A stretch of DNA of 57,435 bases from Bacillota bacterium. GTDB taxonomy: Bacteria > Bacillota > Dethiobacteria > DTU022. Below the pieces are notes generated by a model that worked only from the letters and a program-made list of their open reading frames with translations, did no database searches and was not told the origin of the DNA. This document shows, in pieces, positions 24,671 through 33,492 of this stretch. The stretch's first letter is position 1, and every line of letters begins with the position of its first letter. The stretch covers positions 1 through 57,435 of the forward strand of contig JAGYMW010000002.1 in assembly GCA_018400435.1 (NCBI GenBank), given 5' to 3'. The translations under genes were made by a program, and so were the position numbers.

Positions 24671-26172
24671 TTGATAATATTATAGATCTGAGACAGGTCC
24701 AGGTTTTCCCGGACAGTGTCGGCCAGCCGATCGTACTCTTTTTCTTTAAATTCCCTGTAGCTGCCGTAAGACAGGTTCCCACGAACCGGCAAGCCCCGCC
24801 GACGGCGCAGGCCATTAAGTAATCTGGTAGTCCAGGTGAGATTATCAAAAATGCCATGAAGGTAAGTGCCAAAAACATGCCCGTCATCAGAGACAGCCCC
24901 TTCTTTTCGCCCTTCAGAGTAAATAAAAAGTGGCTGCTGCAAAGTTCTATAATTAGTCCGACCCATATGAATTTCGTAACCCTGCACTTTTTCTTCTCCT
25001 GTCATTTCCTGAAAAAAGTTATTATCCCGGTGTAGCCAGATAGCTTCAACACGCCTCGTCGACTTTTCTGAAGCCATAACTGTAGAAAGGGGCAGCAAAC
25101 CGAAACCCGGCGCTTCGGGAACTGTTCCCTCTACTTCTTCGGGATCACAAATTTTTTCGCCGAGCATCTGAAAACCGCCACAGATACCCATGAGCAGCCC
25201 ACCGGACTGTATGTATTCTTTCAAGGCCTCCTCCCAGCCGGCCTTGCGCAGATAAAGCAGATCACCAATCGTGTTTTTCGAACCGGGCAGGATGAGCATA
25301 TCTGGAGAAGCCAGTTCGGACGGTTTGCGGATGTAGGACAGGGTAACATCTTCAAATAACTCAAGAGGGTTAAAATCAGTAAAATTTGCCAGTCGCGGCG
25401 GCAAAATAACCTGCACCGACAATCCCGTTCTACCGCTCCGTCCTTTAAGGCGCTCGGTAACACTGTCTTCATCATCAAGGTTAAGTAGCATATAGGGGAT
25501 CACCCCGAGCACCGGCAGTCCGACCAGGGAGGAAAGCTCCTTCAAACCCGGTTCGAGAACTTCCCGGTTGCCGCGGAATCTATTGATGATTAATCCCCTC
25601 AGTAGATTTCTATCATCGTCTTCCAGAAGGGCAGCTGTTCCGTAAAGAGAAGCAAATACGCCCCCCCGATCGATATCACCAACCAGCAGAACGGGTGACT
25701 GCAAGCGCCTGGCCAACCCCATATTTACCAGATCATTTTCCCGCAAATTTATTTCAGCCGGACTGCCCGCCCCTTCAATAACTACCAAATCCGATTGGTC
25801 ATAAAGTTTTGCAAAGGCTTTGTCGATCACCGGCAACAGCTTCTCACGCCAACCAAGATAATCCATCGCTTCCATGTTGCCGACCGACCGCCCCATAACA
25901 ACCACCTGGGACCCCCGGTCGGAAGTCGGTTTCAATAGGATGGGATTCATCTCCACCAGCGGCTCGATCCCGGCTGCTTCGGCCTGCATAACCTGGGCTC
26001 GTCCCATTTCCAGGCCATCTTCAGTAACATATGAGTTGAGGGCCATATTCTGGGATTTGAAAGGAGCAACCCGGTAACCATCCTGCCTGAAAATACGGCA
26101 GAGGGCAGCGCAAAGTAAGCTTTTGCCCACCGAAGAAGCGGTTCCCTGGAGCATAATAGTACCTTTGGCCAT
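24646..26172 (-). CDS. cobQ: Cobyric acid synthase
   Basis: 508-residue glutamine amidotransferase that amidates four side chains of adenosylcobyrinic a,c-diamide. The N-terminal ATP-binding domain starts GTIMLQGTASSVGKS and has VVIEGAGSPAEINL near residue 120. The C-terminal glutaminase domain carries the nucleophile in MGICGGFQMLG and the histidine in TYLHGIFDN. Start fixed at ATG 26172 (GGAGGGGG upstream), whose ATGA overlaps the cobD stop; a longer frame from 26217 has no support. The final residues (VPEGWRK) lie inside a dispersed intergenic repeat, so the natural C-terminus may have been reshaped by it. Confidence 0.95.
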   Translation of the reverse strand: MAKGTIMLQGTASSVGKSLLCAALCRIFRQDGYRVAPFKSQNMALNSYVTEDGLEMGRAQVMQAEAAGIEPLVEMNPILLKPTSDRGSQVVVMGRSVGNMEAMDYLGWREKLLPVIDKAFAKLYDQSDLVVIEGAGSPAEINLRENDLVNMGLARRLQSPVLLVGDIDRGGVFASLYGTAALLEDDDRNLLRGLIINRFRGNREVLEPGLKELSSLVGLPVLGVIPYMLLNLDDEDSVTERLKGRSGRTGLSVQVILPPRLANFTDFNPLELFEDVTLSYIRKPSELASPDMLILPGSKNTIGDLLYLRKAGWEEALKEYIQSGGLLMGICGGFQMLGEKICDPEEVEGTVPEAPGFGLLPLSTVMASEKSTRRVEAIWLHRDNNFFQEMTGEEKVQGYEIHMGRTNYRTLQQPLFIYSEGRKEGAVSDDGHVFGTYLHGIFDNLTWTTRLLNGLRRRRGLPVRGNLSYGSYREFKEKEYDRLADTVRENLDLSQIYNIINVPEGWRK

Positions 26173-27302
26173 CAGCGTCCCCCTCCTTTCCTGTTTTCTT
26201 GACCGGACACCGGGCAACCTTCTTCGAACCAGTTATCAATTCCCCGCAGCAACCGCAAATTATCATGCCGCCTTAGAACTGCGATACGGAAAAACGTTTT
26301 ATCCAAACTGCTGAAATTGTCTGCTCGCCGGATCAGCAAACCCAGTTTGGCCAGGTAGGCCTGTAGATCTACGGCGTCAAATGAAGAATCAAGACCCTGC
26401 AGGAGAAGGTAATTGGCTACCCCGTCAAAAACTTTAAAATGACCGCTTTCCCGCAGGCATTTTTTAAGGTAAGAACGCTCCTTCTCAATCAGCGCCAAAG
26501 ATTTTTTCAAAAAGTCTTTTTGCTCCAGGCAGTAGAGGCCGGCAGCCTGGGCCAGGCTGTTAACCCGCCAGGGGTCGCCCCAGCGGGTCAGCTCCCCGAT
26601 GTCCTCCTCAGGTCCAATCAGGCAGCCCAGGCGCAGACCGGGCAAACTCCATAATTTGGTCAGAGAAATCACAATCCACAACCCGCCATCCTCCCGGTGG
26701 CGCAAGCTTTCTTCTTCTCCCCCTGACAGGGGGATGAAGCTTTCGTCGAGCAGCAGTTCTGCCCCTTTAGCCCTGACCGTCTCAGCCAGTTTGAGAAGCG
26801 TCCGGCGGCTGTAAAGCTGGCCCGTAGGATTATTGGGATTGCAGAAAACGACCAGGTCTCCACTCTCCATGTTTATACAAGGAGAAAGCAAAGCAAATTC
26901 TTCCCCCGGAAGAAGCGGGAATTCCTCCACTTCCGCTCCGGCCAGGCAGGCCGCCCGTCGGTATTCGGAAAAAGAGGGTGCAGGAACAATAACCTTTCGT
27001 GGCCTGCGCCACAGGGTCAACAGGTGAATCAGTTCCGTTGCCCCGTTGCCAAGGAGCAATCTGCTGACCGGTACTCCGAGATAGCCGGCCAAAGAATCCC
27101 GCAGCTCCCGAGCCTGGGGAACCGGGTAGGCGGTAATCCTGTCCAGTTCGCGGCGCAGGTGGTCGAGTAATCCGGATGGCGGGCCACATGGGTTGATGTT
27201 GCTGCTAAAATCAAGCAGCTCGACGCCGGGGTTCCACCGCCTCAGGGCCCGGGAAAGATCGCCGCCATGGCCTCCTGTTTCATCGTTAAATCCTCTCTGC
27301 AA
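26172..27302 (-). CDS. cobD: Threonine-phosphate decarboxylase
   Basis: 376-residue PLP enzyme of the class I/II aminotransferase fold. It decarboxylates L-threonine O-3-phosphate to (R)-1-amino-2-propanol phosphate, the linker of the cobamide nucleotide loop. The family start GGHGGDLSRALR is followed by LDFSSNINPCGPP; CNPNNPTGQLYSR lies near residue 152, and the PLP lysine is in ISLTKLWSLPGLR near residue 213. It resembles histidinol-phosphate aminotransferase, but the N-terminus and the operon position point to CobD. It overlaps cobS by 17 bases and cobQ by the ATGA junction. Confidence 0.93.
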   Translation of the reverse strand: MQRGFNDETGGHGGDLSRALRRWNPGVELLDFSSNINPCGPPSGLLDHLRRELDRITAYPVPQARELRDSLAGYLGVPVSRLLLGNGATELIHLLTLWRRPRKVIVPAPSFSEYRRAACLAGAEVEEFPLLPGEEFALLSPCINMESGDLVVFCNPNNPTGQLYSRRTLLKLAETVRAKGAELLLDESFIPLSGGEEESLRHREDGGLWIVISLTKLWSLPGLRLGCLIGPEEDIGELTRWGDPWRVNSLAQAAGLYCLEQKDFLKKSLALIEKERSYLKKCLRESGHFKVFDGVANYLLLQGLDSSFDAVDLQAYLAKLGLLIRRADNFSSLDKTFFRIAVLRRHDNLRLLRGIDNWFEEGCPVSGQENRKGGGR

Positions 27303-28101
27303 GTAAAATCACCGTCCTGTAAATTGGCTCTGCTGTATCACCAGATTGCAGAATAACAAAGTATCCGATCAGGAAAAAGAGTTCGCCCAGTTCACTGGCA
27401 GCCCCGAGAATATCGCCGGTCAGACCGCCCAGCCGGTACGAAGCATAAAGGGCCAGCAGATAAGCTACCCCCAGGGCAACCAGGACACCGATGGCACCCG
27501 GCAGCAACAAATCCGGCTTCCACAGAAAAACTAAAATCAGCATAAGGATCGCTACCAGGGATGCTTTAAAAAAAACAGCCGGCTTCAAACCACGCAGAAA
27601 AAGATCACCAAGCCCCCGGTCACGAGCCGGAGGGAACCATGATCCACTGCAAACAATGGCCCACCTGCCGGCAACAATCATCAGGAAAACCGCAGCCGGT
27701 ATCGCACCGGGCGTCAGACCGGCCAGCAACGATAATTTCAACAGGTAGACGAATAGCAGAACTGCAGCGCCCATAACCCCTATTGCACTATCCTTCATCG
27801 CTTTAAAAGCCTTTTCACGATCCGTTGTTCCCATCAAACCGTCGGCTGTATCAGCCAGGCCGTCAAAATGCAGACCCCTGGTGAGGAAGAACGACAGGGC
27901 CATAACTACAACCGCCATAGGATATGGGGGAAGAATCAACATGATTGCATAGGCGGAAGCAGCAAGAACCAGACCCAGAGTCGCCCCGGCCAGGGGGAAA
28001 GCAACCGCCGCAGCTGTCAGATCTTCGCCTCCTTTTTCAAAGCGGATGAAAGGCAGCGGCGCAACAGTTAAAAAAGCAAGAGCCCTCAGATAACTTTTCA
28101 A
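27286..28101 (-). CDS. cobS: Adenosylcobinamide-GDP ribazoletransferase
   Basis: 271-residue membrane enzyme that joins alpha-ribazole (phosphate) to adenosylcobinamide-GDP, the last assembly step. It has about six membrane segments and the catalytic acidic motif LHFDGLADTADGLMG near residue 80. The chosen start is TTG 28101, giving the family-typical N-terminus LKSYLRALAFLTVAPLP; GGGGAGG lies nine bases upstream. The TTG shares bases with the cbiB stop (TTGA). A longer frame to 28212 would overlap cbiB by more than 100 bases and looks wrong. Confidence 0.93.
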   Translation of the reverse strand: MKSYLRALAFLTVAPLPFIRFEKGGEDLTAAAVAFPLAGATLGLVLAASAYAIMLILPPYPMAVVVMALSFFLTRGLHFDGLADTADGLMGTTDREKAFKAMKDSAIGVMGAAVLLFVYLLKLSLLAGLTPGAIPAAVFLMIVAGRWAIVCSGSWFPPARDRGLGDLFLRGLKPAVFFKASLVAILMLILVFLWKPDLLLPGAIGVLVALGVAYLLALYASYRLGGLTGDILGAASELGELFFLIGYFVILQSGDTAEPIYRTVILLAERI

Positions 28102-29081
28102 ATGATGAAAACCTCCCCGTATCTGATCCACCAAGCCACCAGTAGAGTCAAAATAAAAGCAGTCAGAGAAAGCCTGCGGAACAAAACCAGTCCTTCCCGC
28201 AAATCGGAGCACCGGGGGTGACGGCCTCCGGCATTGATGAGCGGACGTTCAATCCTCTTCCCCCCGTAAATATCAACACCGCCCAGGCAGACGCCCAGAA
28301 CTCCGGCTGCCGCCGCTTCCGGCCAGGCACTGTTGGGGCTGTCGTGATTGTAGCGATCCTTTTTTAAAACTCGCCAGGAATCGCCAGCCCGGCCCTGCAG
28401 CAAGCCCAGTGAGACTATGAGCAAAGCAGTGAAGCGGGCCGGAACCAGGTTCAAAAAATCATCGGCCTTCGCTGCAAAAAAACCGATATCAGCATATTTT
28501 TCAGTTCTGTAGGCGATCATAGAATCGAGAGTATTTACCGCCTTGTAAAACACTGCCCCCACCGGCCCCAGGAAAGCAGCAAATATAAGTGGGGCCACCA
28601 GACCATCGGAACTGTTTTCAAAAAGGCTCTCCAGGGCGGCACGGGTAATACCACTCTCATCCAGTGAACCTGCATCACGGCTAACGATCATGGCAACGGC
28701 AGAACGAGCTTTCCCGTGACTACCTTCACCCAGCGGACTTTCCACACGGGCAATATGACTGCGCAGGTCACCTCCACCCAGAACAGAATAAAGAAGATAT
28801 ATTTCCAGGATCAGCCCGGCAGCGACATGAAAGCTGTAAGCTACCCTGAGGGACAGAAACACTGCAACGGCTGAACCTCCGGCAACAATGACCACAATAA
28901 CTACTCCCGCCACCTTTAAACCTGCCGGCGAATGGCATATTTTACGGGCCGCCCTCTCCAGAAATGTGATGATTTTCCCCAGTATCCTCACCGGGTGGGG
29001 CCAACCCTGCGGATCACCCAGAATCAGATCCAGGCAATAAGCCGCACAAAAAGCCGTGATAAAAAGCAAAGTCCGATCCAT
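28098..29081 (-). CDS. cbiB: Adenosylcobinamide-phosphate synthase
   Basis: 327-residue membrane protein that attaches aminopropanol phosphate to adenosylcobyric acid. The family start DLILGDPQGWPHPVRILGKII is at residues 18-38, followed by ARSAVAMIVSRDAGSLDESGITRAALESLFENSSDG and AVNTLDSMIAYRTEKYADIG (each shown only to locate the landmarks at about 126-215). The C-terminal NSAWPEAAAAGVLGV segment is also conserved. The start is directly next to the cobU stop. Some call this gene cobD; here that name is used for the decarboxylase. Confidence 0.94.
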   Translation of the reverse strand: MDRTLLFITAFCAAYCLDLILGDPQGWPHPVRILGKIITFLERAARKICHSPAGLKVAGVVIVVIVAGGSAVAVFLSLRVAYSFHVAAGLILEIYLLYSVLGGGDLRSHIARVESPLGEGSHGKARSAVAMIVSRDAGSLDESGITRAALESLFENSSDGLVAPLIFAAFLGPVGAVFYKAVNTLDSMIAYRTEKYADIGFFAAKADDFLNLVPARFTALLIVSLGLLQGRAGDSWRVLKKDRYNHDSPNSAWPEAAAAGVLGVCLGGVDIYGGKRIERPLINAGGRHPRCSDLREGLVLFRRLSLTAFILTLLVAWWIRYGEVFII

Positions 29082-29651
29082 TTATTTAAGCTGCTGCGGA
29101 ATACCGCAGACAACCATCCAGACCCGGTCCGCTGCAGCTGCCAGCACCTGGTTAACACGCCCCGAAAGATCACGGAATACGCGTCCAAGTGGATAAGCCG
29201 GCACTACGCCCATGCCCACTTCATTGGTTACCACCAATACATCCGCCGGGCAGTTGCGAGCAGCCACAGAAAAAACCTTTATATAGTCAAATGTTCGCTC
29301 GGCTGCTTCCTGCAGAAGTTTTTCATCGACAAAAATATCTTCACCCTCCCTGACTGCCCCGTGCCGGTCAATATCGGCAAGGAGGCGATTGCTGATTAGA
29401 ATGGTCAGGCAGTCGACAAGGATCAGCCTGCCGGCTTCGCCTTCCTTTTCCAATATTCGATGCGGCTCCAGCGGCTCTTCGATGGTTCGCACTTCTGCCG
29501 GCCGCCTGCTCCGGTGGCGGGCAACTCTTTCGCGCATTTCCTCGTCCTCCACCCTGGCGGTGGCCAGGTAAATGAGCTCCCTGCCACTTTCCGCAGCAAT
29601 CTTTTCAGCAAAACTGCTCTTGCCACTGCGCACCCCGCCCGTAATGAGCAT
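29082..29651 (-). CDS. cobU: Adenosylcobinamide kinase / guanylyltransferase
   Basis: 189-residue bifunctional enzyme (CobU/CobP) that phosphorylates adenosylcobinamide and then adds GMP. It starts LITGGVRSGKSSFAEKIA with the P-loop. The guanylyl-accepting histidine is in ARHRSRRPAEVRTIEEP near residue 47, and the VTNEVGMGVVPAYPLGR block is near residue 145. ATG 29651 was selected, with AGAGAGG seven bases upstream; the longer frame to 29714 overlaps the ABC ATPase gene and adds no conserved residues. Together with cbiB and cobS it covers cobinamide salvage. Confidence 0.94.
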   Translation of the reverse strand: MLITGGVRSGKSSFAEKIAAESGRELIYLATARVEDEEMRERVARHRSRRPAEVRTIEEPLEPHRILEKEGEAGRLILVDCLTILISNRLLADIDRHGAVREGEDIFVDEKLLQEAAERTFDYIKVFSVAARNCPADVLVVTNEVGMGVVPAYPLGRVFRDLSGRVNQVLAAAADRVWMVVCGIPQQLK

Positions 29652-29682
29652 TAACAAACCTCTCTGTTCGTCTTTTATTTCA

Positions 29683-30960
29683 TCACTCACTCGTTCCGCC
29701 TCCACCGCTGCCAATTATTTCTGGTAAAGATTCAATTGTTTCCATAACCACCGCTCTCCTGTCCACCATCTCCTGAAGAAGTTTGAGGGCTTTGCCTCCG
29801 CTGTAATCGCGTTCTGCTACACCCTGCAGATCAATGATATAAATCTTTTTATCCTCCGCCAGCACAGCAGCAACCTGCTCCAGGATGGGCAGGTTGCCTT
29901 CACCGAAAGGAATGGGGGGCACTACAATCGCCGCCGCCCGGTGCATCAGACTGAGATGCTCCTGGCGGTGTTCATCCTTCATGCTGGTGAAGGGAGGCAC
30001 GATAATCACCGGAAGGCTGTGAAAATGAGCAAAACGACAGCTGCTGTCCTGGGCTGAGACAGGCCCCACCGTCAATCTGTATCCCTTTTGACTGAGCAGT
30101 TCAAGGACAGGCAAAGCTTCTTCACCACCGCCGATCACATGAACTTCCGGCTTCTTCTGATCAAAACAGGTATTTTCTTTTTTACTGACCACACTGACCT
30201 GAAGGACTCCATGGAGAGGATGCCTGTAAATAGAGGCTTTTACCCCGTAAGATTTCTGAATGTTTTCCGAAGTGATAACCTCTTCCGCCCGGCCTGCCGC
30301 CATGACCCTGCCCCCGGAAAGAAGTATAAAACGATTAAAATGGTGAACGGCCAGGTTAATATCATGAATGGCAGCGATCACTGTTACTTCCTGTTCCCGA
30401 TTAAGGCGCGCGGCCAGTTCAAGGAGCATGGACTGGTAACCAATATCAAGATTGGCCGTCGGCTCATCGAGAAGCAGCACTTCTGGCTGCTGGGCCACGG
30501 CGCGGGCCATGATTACTCTTTGTTTCTCCCCACCGCTTAGGGCGGCAAGAGATCGTTCAGCCAGGTGGGCAACGCCGGTCATCTCCATTGCTCGCCTGAC
30601 AGTATCATAATCTTTTCCTTCTTCCTTCCTGAAACGCTTCAGGTAAGGGAAGCGACCCATCATAACGATATCTTCAACGGTAAAATCAAAATCGGCCGCC
30701 GTTTCCTGGGGCACCACCGCCATGAGTCGGGCTGCCTCCCTGCTGTTGAAATGTCGCAATTCACGTCCATCAAGTAAAATACTTCCTGCTGCAGGTTGAA
30801 GTATTCGGCTAATACAGCGCAGTAGGGTTGACTTGCCGGCTCCGTTGGCCCCGAGCAGCGCCACCAGATCCCCGCGCTCCACCCTGAATTCAGTCCCGTC
30901 GAGAACAGGGACCGTATCATAAGCAAGTTTTAACCCGTCTACATCGATATTTAAACCCAA
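29683..30960 (-). CDS. btuD: Corrinoid ABC transporter ATPase with C-terminal extra domain
   Basis: 425 residues. The first 260 form a standard FhuC/BtuD ATPase: Walker A LGANGAGKSTLLR near residue 35, signature LSGGEKQRV, Walker B VLLLDEPTANLD and the H-loop AAIHDINLAVHHF. The remaining 165 residues are an added domain that starts with a possible nucleotide-binding turn, VHVIGGGEEALPVLELL, and continues with alternating beta-alpha character (IIVPP, AIVVPP, IYIIDLQG). I do not recognise it as CbiZ or CobA. It may bind corrinoid or regulate the transporter. The gene follows btuC after six bases and is upstream of cobU. The symbol refers to the N-terminal part. Confidence 0.88.
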   Translation of the reverse strand: MGLNIDVDGLKLAYDTVPVLDGTEFRVERGDLVALLGANGAGKSTLLRCISRILQPAAGSILLDGRELRHFNSREAARLMAVVPQETAADFDFTVEDIVMMGRFPYLKRFRKEEGKDYDTVRRAMEMTGVAHLAERSLAALSGGEKQRVIMARAVAQQPEVLLLDEPTANLDIGYQSMLLELAARLNREQEVTVIAAIHDINLAVHHFNRFILLSGGRVMAAGRAEEVITSENIQKSYGVKASIYRHPLHGVLQVSVVSKKENTCFDQKKPEVHVIGGGEEALPVLELLSQKGYRLTVGPVSAQDSSCRFAHFHSLPVIIVPPFTSMKDEHRQEHLSLMHRAAAIVVPPIPFGEGNLPILEQVAAVLAEDKKIYIIDLQGVAERDYSGGKALKLLQEMVDRRAVVMETIESLPEIIGSGGGGTSE

Positions 30961-30966
30961 ACCGGT

Positions 30967-32067
30967 TTACCCTCCTCCTCCAAAATAACGTAGTTTCTTT
31001 CTTCTTTTCAGCAGGTAGATGAACATGGGAGCCCCAATCAATGCAGTTATTATTCCCACCGGCAGTTCCGTAGGGGCAATGATTACCCGGGCAAGTGTAT
31101 CGGTAGCTATAAGCAGCGCCCCGCCCAGCAAGGCCGAAGCAGGTATAAGAAAGCGATGATCCGGACCGGCCACCAGTCGGACAAAATGCGGAACCACAAG
31201 ACCGATAAAGCCAATGATCCCGCTGGTGGAAACTGCCGCCGCCACCAGCAAAGACGCACCGACCAGGAGAATTTTCTTTACCTTCTCCGTATCAACACCC
31301 AGGTGGCTGGCCGTTTCTTCACCCATTAGCATGGCATTCAACTCACGGGAAAAAATGCTGACACAGATATAACCGGCCAAAGCATAAGGGATCATTACCT
31401 TTACTTGGTGCCAGGTCGCCCCGCCCAGGCCGCCCATCATCCAGAAAACCACCTGGTGGAGCTGTTCACCGGCAAAGTAAGTGAGCAGGGATACTAAAGC
31501 CGACAGGAAGGCACTAACGGCGATGCCAGCCAGCAGCAGGGTCATTACCGGCACTGCTCGGCCAACCCTGGCCATTGCGTAAACGATGGTGATTGTGGCA
31601 ATTCCACCAAAAAAAGCAAAAAGCGGCACCGCCCCAAATCCGCCGACTGTCAAACTGAAACCTCCGAGCATGGCAAAGACCGCTCCAAGAGCCGCTCCCG
31701 AAGAAATGCCGATAACATAAGGATCGGCCATGGGATTGCGGAAAAGCCCCTGGAAAACCGCTCCGGACACGGCCAGTGAACTGCCTACTGCTGCAGCAAG
31801 AAGAACGCGGGGTAAGCGAATTTTCAGCAGTATATCCTGGTAAACCGGGGCAATTTCGACAGCCCGTGGCGAAGAATAAAAAGGCAGGGTATCGGCCAGG
31901 ATACTCAAAATATTGCGCCAGCCGATCTGGACCGCTCCCAAAATCGTAGCCACAATAATTACCATGGCAAGAAAGAGCAGCAGGGCAGCCATAAACAGCG
32001 TTTTTTTAAGCCCTCTTCCTCTTTTTATTTCCGTGTTTTTGTAATTACTCTTATCCGACGTCATCAC
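30967..32067 (-). CDS. btuC: Corrinoid/iron-siderophore-type ABC transporter permease
   Basis: 366-residue FecCD-family permease with about ten membrane segments. A short cytoplasmic N-terminus precedes the first span (residues 24-47). Family landmarks are IRLPRVLLAAAVGSSLAVSG near residue 85, FRNPMADPYVIGISSGAALG near residue 110 and the C-terminal GFIGLVVPHFVRLVAGPDHR block. Sequence alone does not separate heme, siderophore and B12 permeases; the cobalamin riboswitch and cob genes decide for corrinoids. It is separated from btuF by 98 bases that include a hairpin. Confidence 0.92.
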   Translation of the reverse strand: MMTSDKSNYKNTEIKRGRGLKKTLFMAALLLFLAMVIIVATILGAVQIGWRNILSILADTLPFYSSPRAVEIAPVYQDILLKIRLPRVLLAAAVGSSLAVSGAVFQGLFRNPMADPYVIGISSGAALGAVFAMLGGFSLTVGGFGAVPLFAFFGGIATITIVYAMARVGRAVPVMTLLLAGIAVSAFLSALVSLLTYFAGEQLHQVVFWMMGGLGGATWHQVKVMIPYALAGYICVSIFSRELNAMLMGEETASHLGVDTEKVKKILLVGASLLVAAAVSTSGIIGFIGLVVPHFVRLVAGPDHRFLIPASALLGGALLIATDTLARVIIAPTELPVGIITALIGAPMFIYLLKRRKKLRYFGGGG

Positions 32068-32104
32068 CCTGCCTTTACCCTGTTTTTATTCTTAAACTTT
32101 TGCT

Positions 32105-32145
32105 ATGCGGGGTATGTGGGGTGCATCGTACGGCACCCCGCAATT
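32105..32145 (-). other. Hairpin between btuF and btuC
   Basis: On the minus strand, GGGGTGC-type arms (plus-strand GGGGTGC at 32118-32124 region and GCACCCC at 32133-32139) can pair around a short loop, with an outer TGCGGGG copy nearby. No T run follows, so it is more likely an mRNA-stability or partial-termination element that sets the btuF to btuC ratio than a full terminator. Confidence 0.45.
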
Positions 32146-32165
32146 AAAAGATCATATCGGAATCT

Positions 32166-33137
32166 TTATTGAAACAGCTCCGGGTAAAAAATCTTCGCTG
32201 CTTCGGCCACCGCTTCAACAGCCCGCGGTCCCGGACGGGCAAAAGCGTCGTCAGAAACTGCATAGACCCGGTTTTCGATAACTGCGGGAATACTTTCCCA
32301 ACCCGGCCGCTCGGTCATTGATTCTATTACCAGATCGGCTGTGCCGTGGTAATCGGGATAGAGGATCACCTGCGGTTCCCTCTCTGCCACCACTTCGGCG
32401 CTGATCTGCGGATAGCTTTCCTCGACGTCGCCAAAGATACTGACCCCGCCGGCCAGGGCAATAATTTCAGTAATAAAAGCATCCTTCCCGGCAGTCATCA
32501 GGGGATCGGAGTAAACCTCATAATAAACGCGAATTCTATCATCTTCAGGTATATCGGCAACCACCGTCTGCAAGGCGGCGATCTCTTCCTGCATTGAATT
32601 AATCAGGACTTCACCGGCATCGACAACTCCGGTGACCCTGGCAACAAGAGCAATGCTCGTATAAAGATCTTGCAGGGTTGACGATTCTACTACCAAAACA
32701 GGGATGCCCAGTTCTTCAAGCCTCGGGACCTCTTCTTCATGAATGGTCGAAGCAAGGACCAGGTCCGGCTGCATTTCAACAATCAGCTCAATGTTAGGGG
32801 TGGAAAAGCCACCAATTATCTCTCTTTCCTGTGCTTCAGGAGGGTAATTGCAGTATTCGGTAACCCCGACAATCCGTTCTCCGAGCCCCAGGGCAAAGGA
32901 TACCTCCGTATTGCTGGGCGACATTGAAATAATATGTTCGGGAATACCTTCGAAAACAACTTCCCGGCCCATTTGATCGGTTACTGTTACCGTTTCGATC
33001 TTCTCGTTTGAATCAACTTCATCCAGATCGGCAATCGGTTCCTCTGCCGGTACAACCTGTTCTTCACCACATCCGGCCGGCAATAAGAAACAAAGAGCCA
33101 GTATAGTAAAAATTAATAAATACCGTTTCTTCAACAT
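32166..33137 (-). CDS. btuF: Corrinoid-binding lipoprotein of ABC transporter
   Basis: 323-residue periplasmic-binding-type (helical backbone) protein. The signal peptide ends in the lipobox LLPAGC with the cysteine near residue 23. An acidic linker follows, and then the BtuF-like core: VTVTDQMGREVVFEGIPEHIISMSPS begins it, continuing with SNTEVSFALGLGERIVGVTEYCNYP and a C-terminal RPGWESIPAVIENRVYAVSD block. It captures cobalamin or cobinamide for BtuCD. It is the first gene after the cobalamin riboswitch and its terminator, which would switch the whole operon off when B12 is plentiful. Confidence 0.92.
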   Translation of the reverse strand: MLKKRYLLIFTILALCFLLPAGCGEEQVVPAEEPIADLDEVDSNEKIETVTVTDQMGREVVFEGIPEHIISMSPSNTEVSFALGLGERIVGVTEYCNYPPEAQEREIIGGFSTPNIELIVEMQPDLVLASTIHEEEVPRLEELGIPVLVVESSTLQDLYTSIALVARVTGVVDAGEVLINSMQEEIAALQTVVADIPEDDRIRVYYEVYSDPLMTAGKDAFITEIIALAGGVSIFGDVEESYPQISAEVVAEREPQVILYPDYHGTADLVIESMTERPGWESIPAVIENRVYAVSDDAFARPGPRAVEAVAEAAKIFYPELFQ

Positions 33138-33154
33138 TATTCTCTCCTCTCAAA

Positions 33155-33192
33155 AATTAAGCTCCGGCCTTCATCAGGGAATGCCGGAGCTT
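33155..33192 (-). terminator. Riboswitch expression-platform terminator
   Basis: GCTCCGGC at 33161-33168 pairs with GCCGGAGC at 33183-33190. On the minus strand the stem is followed by TTAATTTTTG and then the btuF ribosome site. A second short hairpin (AAAACCACG/CGTGGTTTT, 33207-33229) lies between it and the aptamer. This arrangement fits B12-dependent premature termination. Confidence 0.75.
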
Positions 33193-33261
33193 CTTTATAT
33201 AAACAAAAACCACGGGAAAACGTGGTTTTACCCCGCCTAACCCTTTCACCCGAAGGGGCTT

Positions 33262-33428
33262 AGCGCTCTGGCAGGCAGGTCTCCTGGCTCGTGTTCACTG
33301 CGCCTCCTTCCTTCCCGGTCTTTCTGACCAGTGGTCTTAAGGAAGCGCCTCCCACTTACAGTGGCGGGACCGCGCCGGATTTTCACCGGCTTCCCTTTTC
33401 AGTCAATTGACACCTGACAGGCTCTATT
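33262..33428 (-). ncRNA. Cobalamin riboswitch (aptamer)
   Basis: Read on the minus strand, the order of conserved blocks is that of a B12 aptamer: AGCCTGTCAGGTG near the 5' end, AAAAGGGAAGCCGGTGAAAA, TCCGGCGCGGTCCCGCCACT followed by GTAAGTGGGAG, and the 3' block CCAGGAGACCTGCCTGCC. The GCCACTG element is the B12 box. It lies about 130 bases before btuF and is followed by the terminator hairpin. It should repress the btuFCD-cobUSTQCD operon when adenosylcobalamin is bound. Boundaries are approximate. Confidence 0.95.
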
Positions 33429-33492
33429 AAATTGTCGCTGATATTATATCATTCAATTATCTAATTGTCTACAACCGGCAGTTTTCTTTAAT

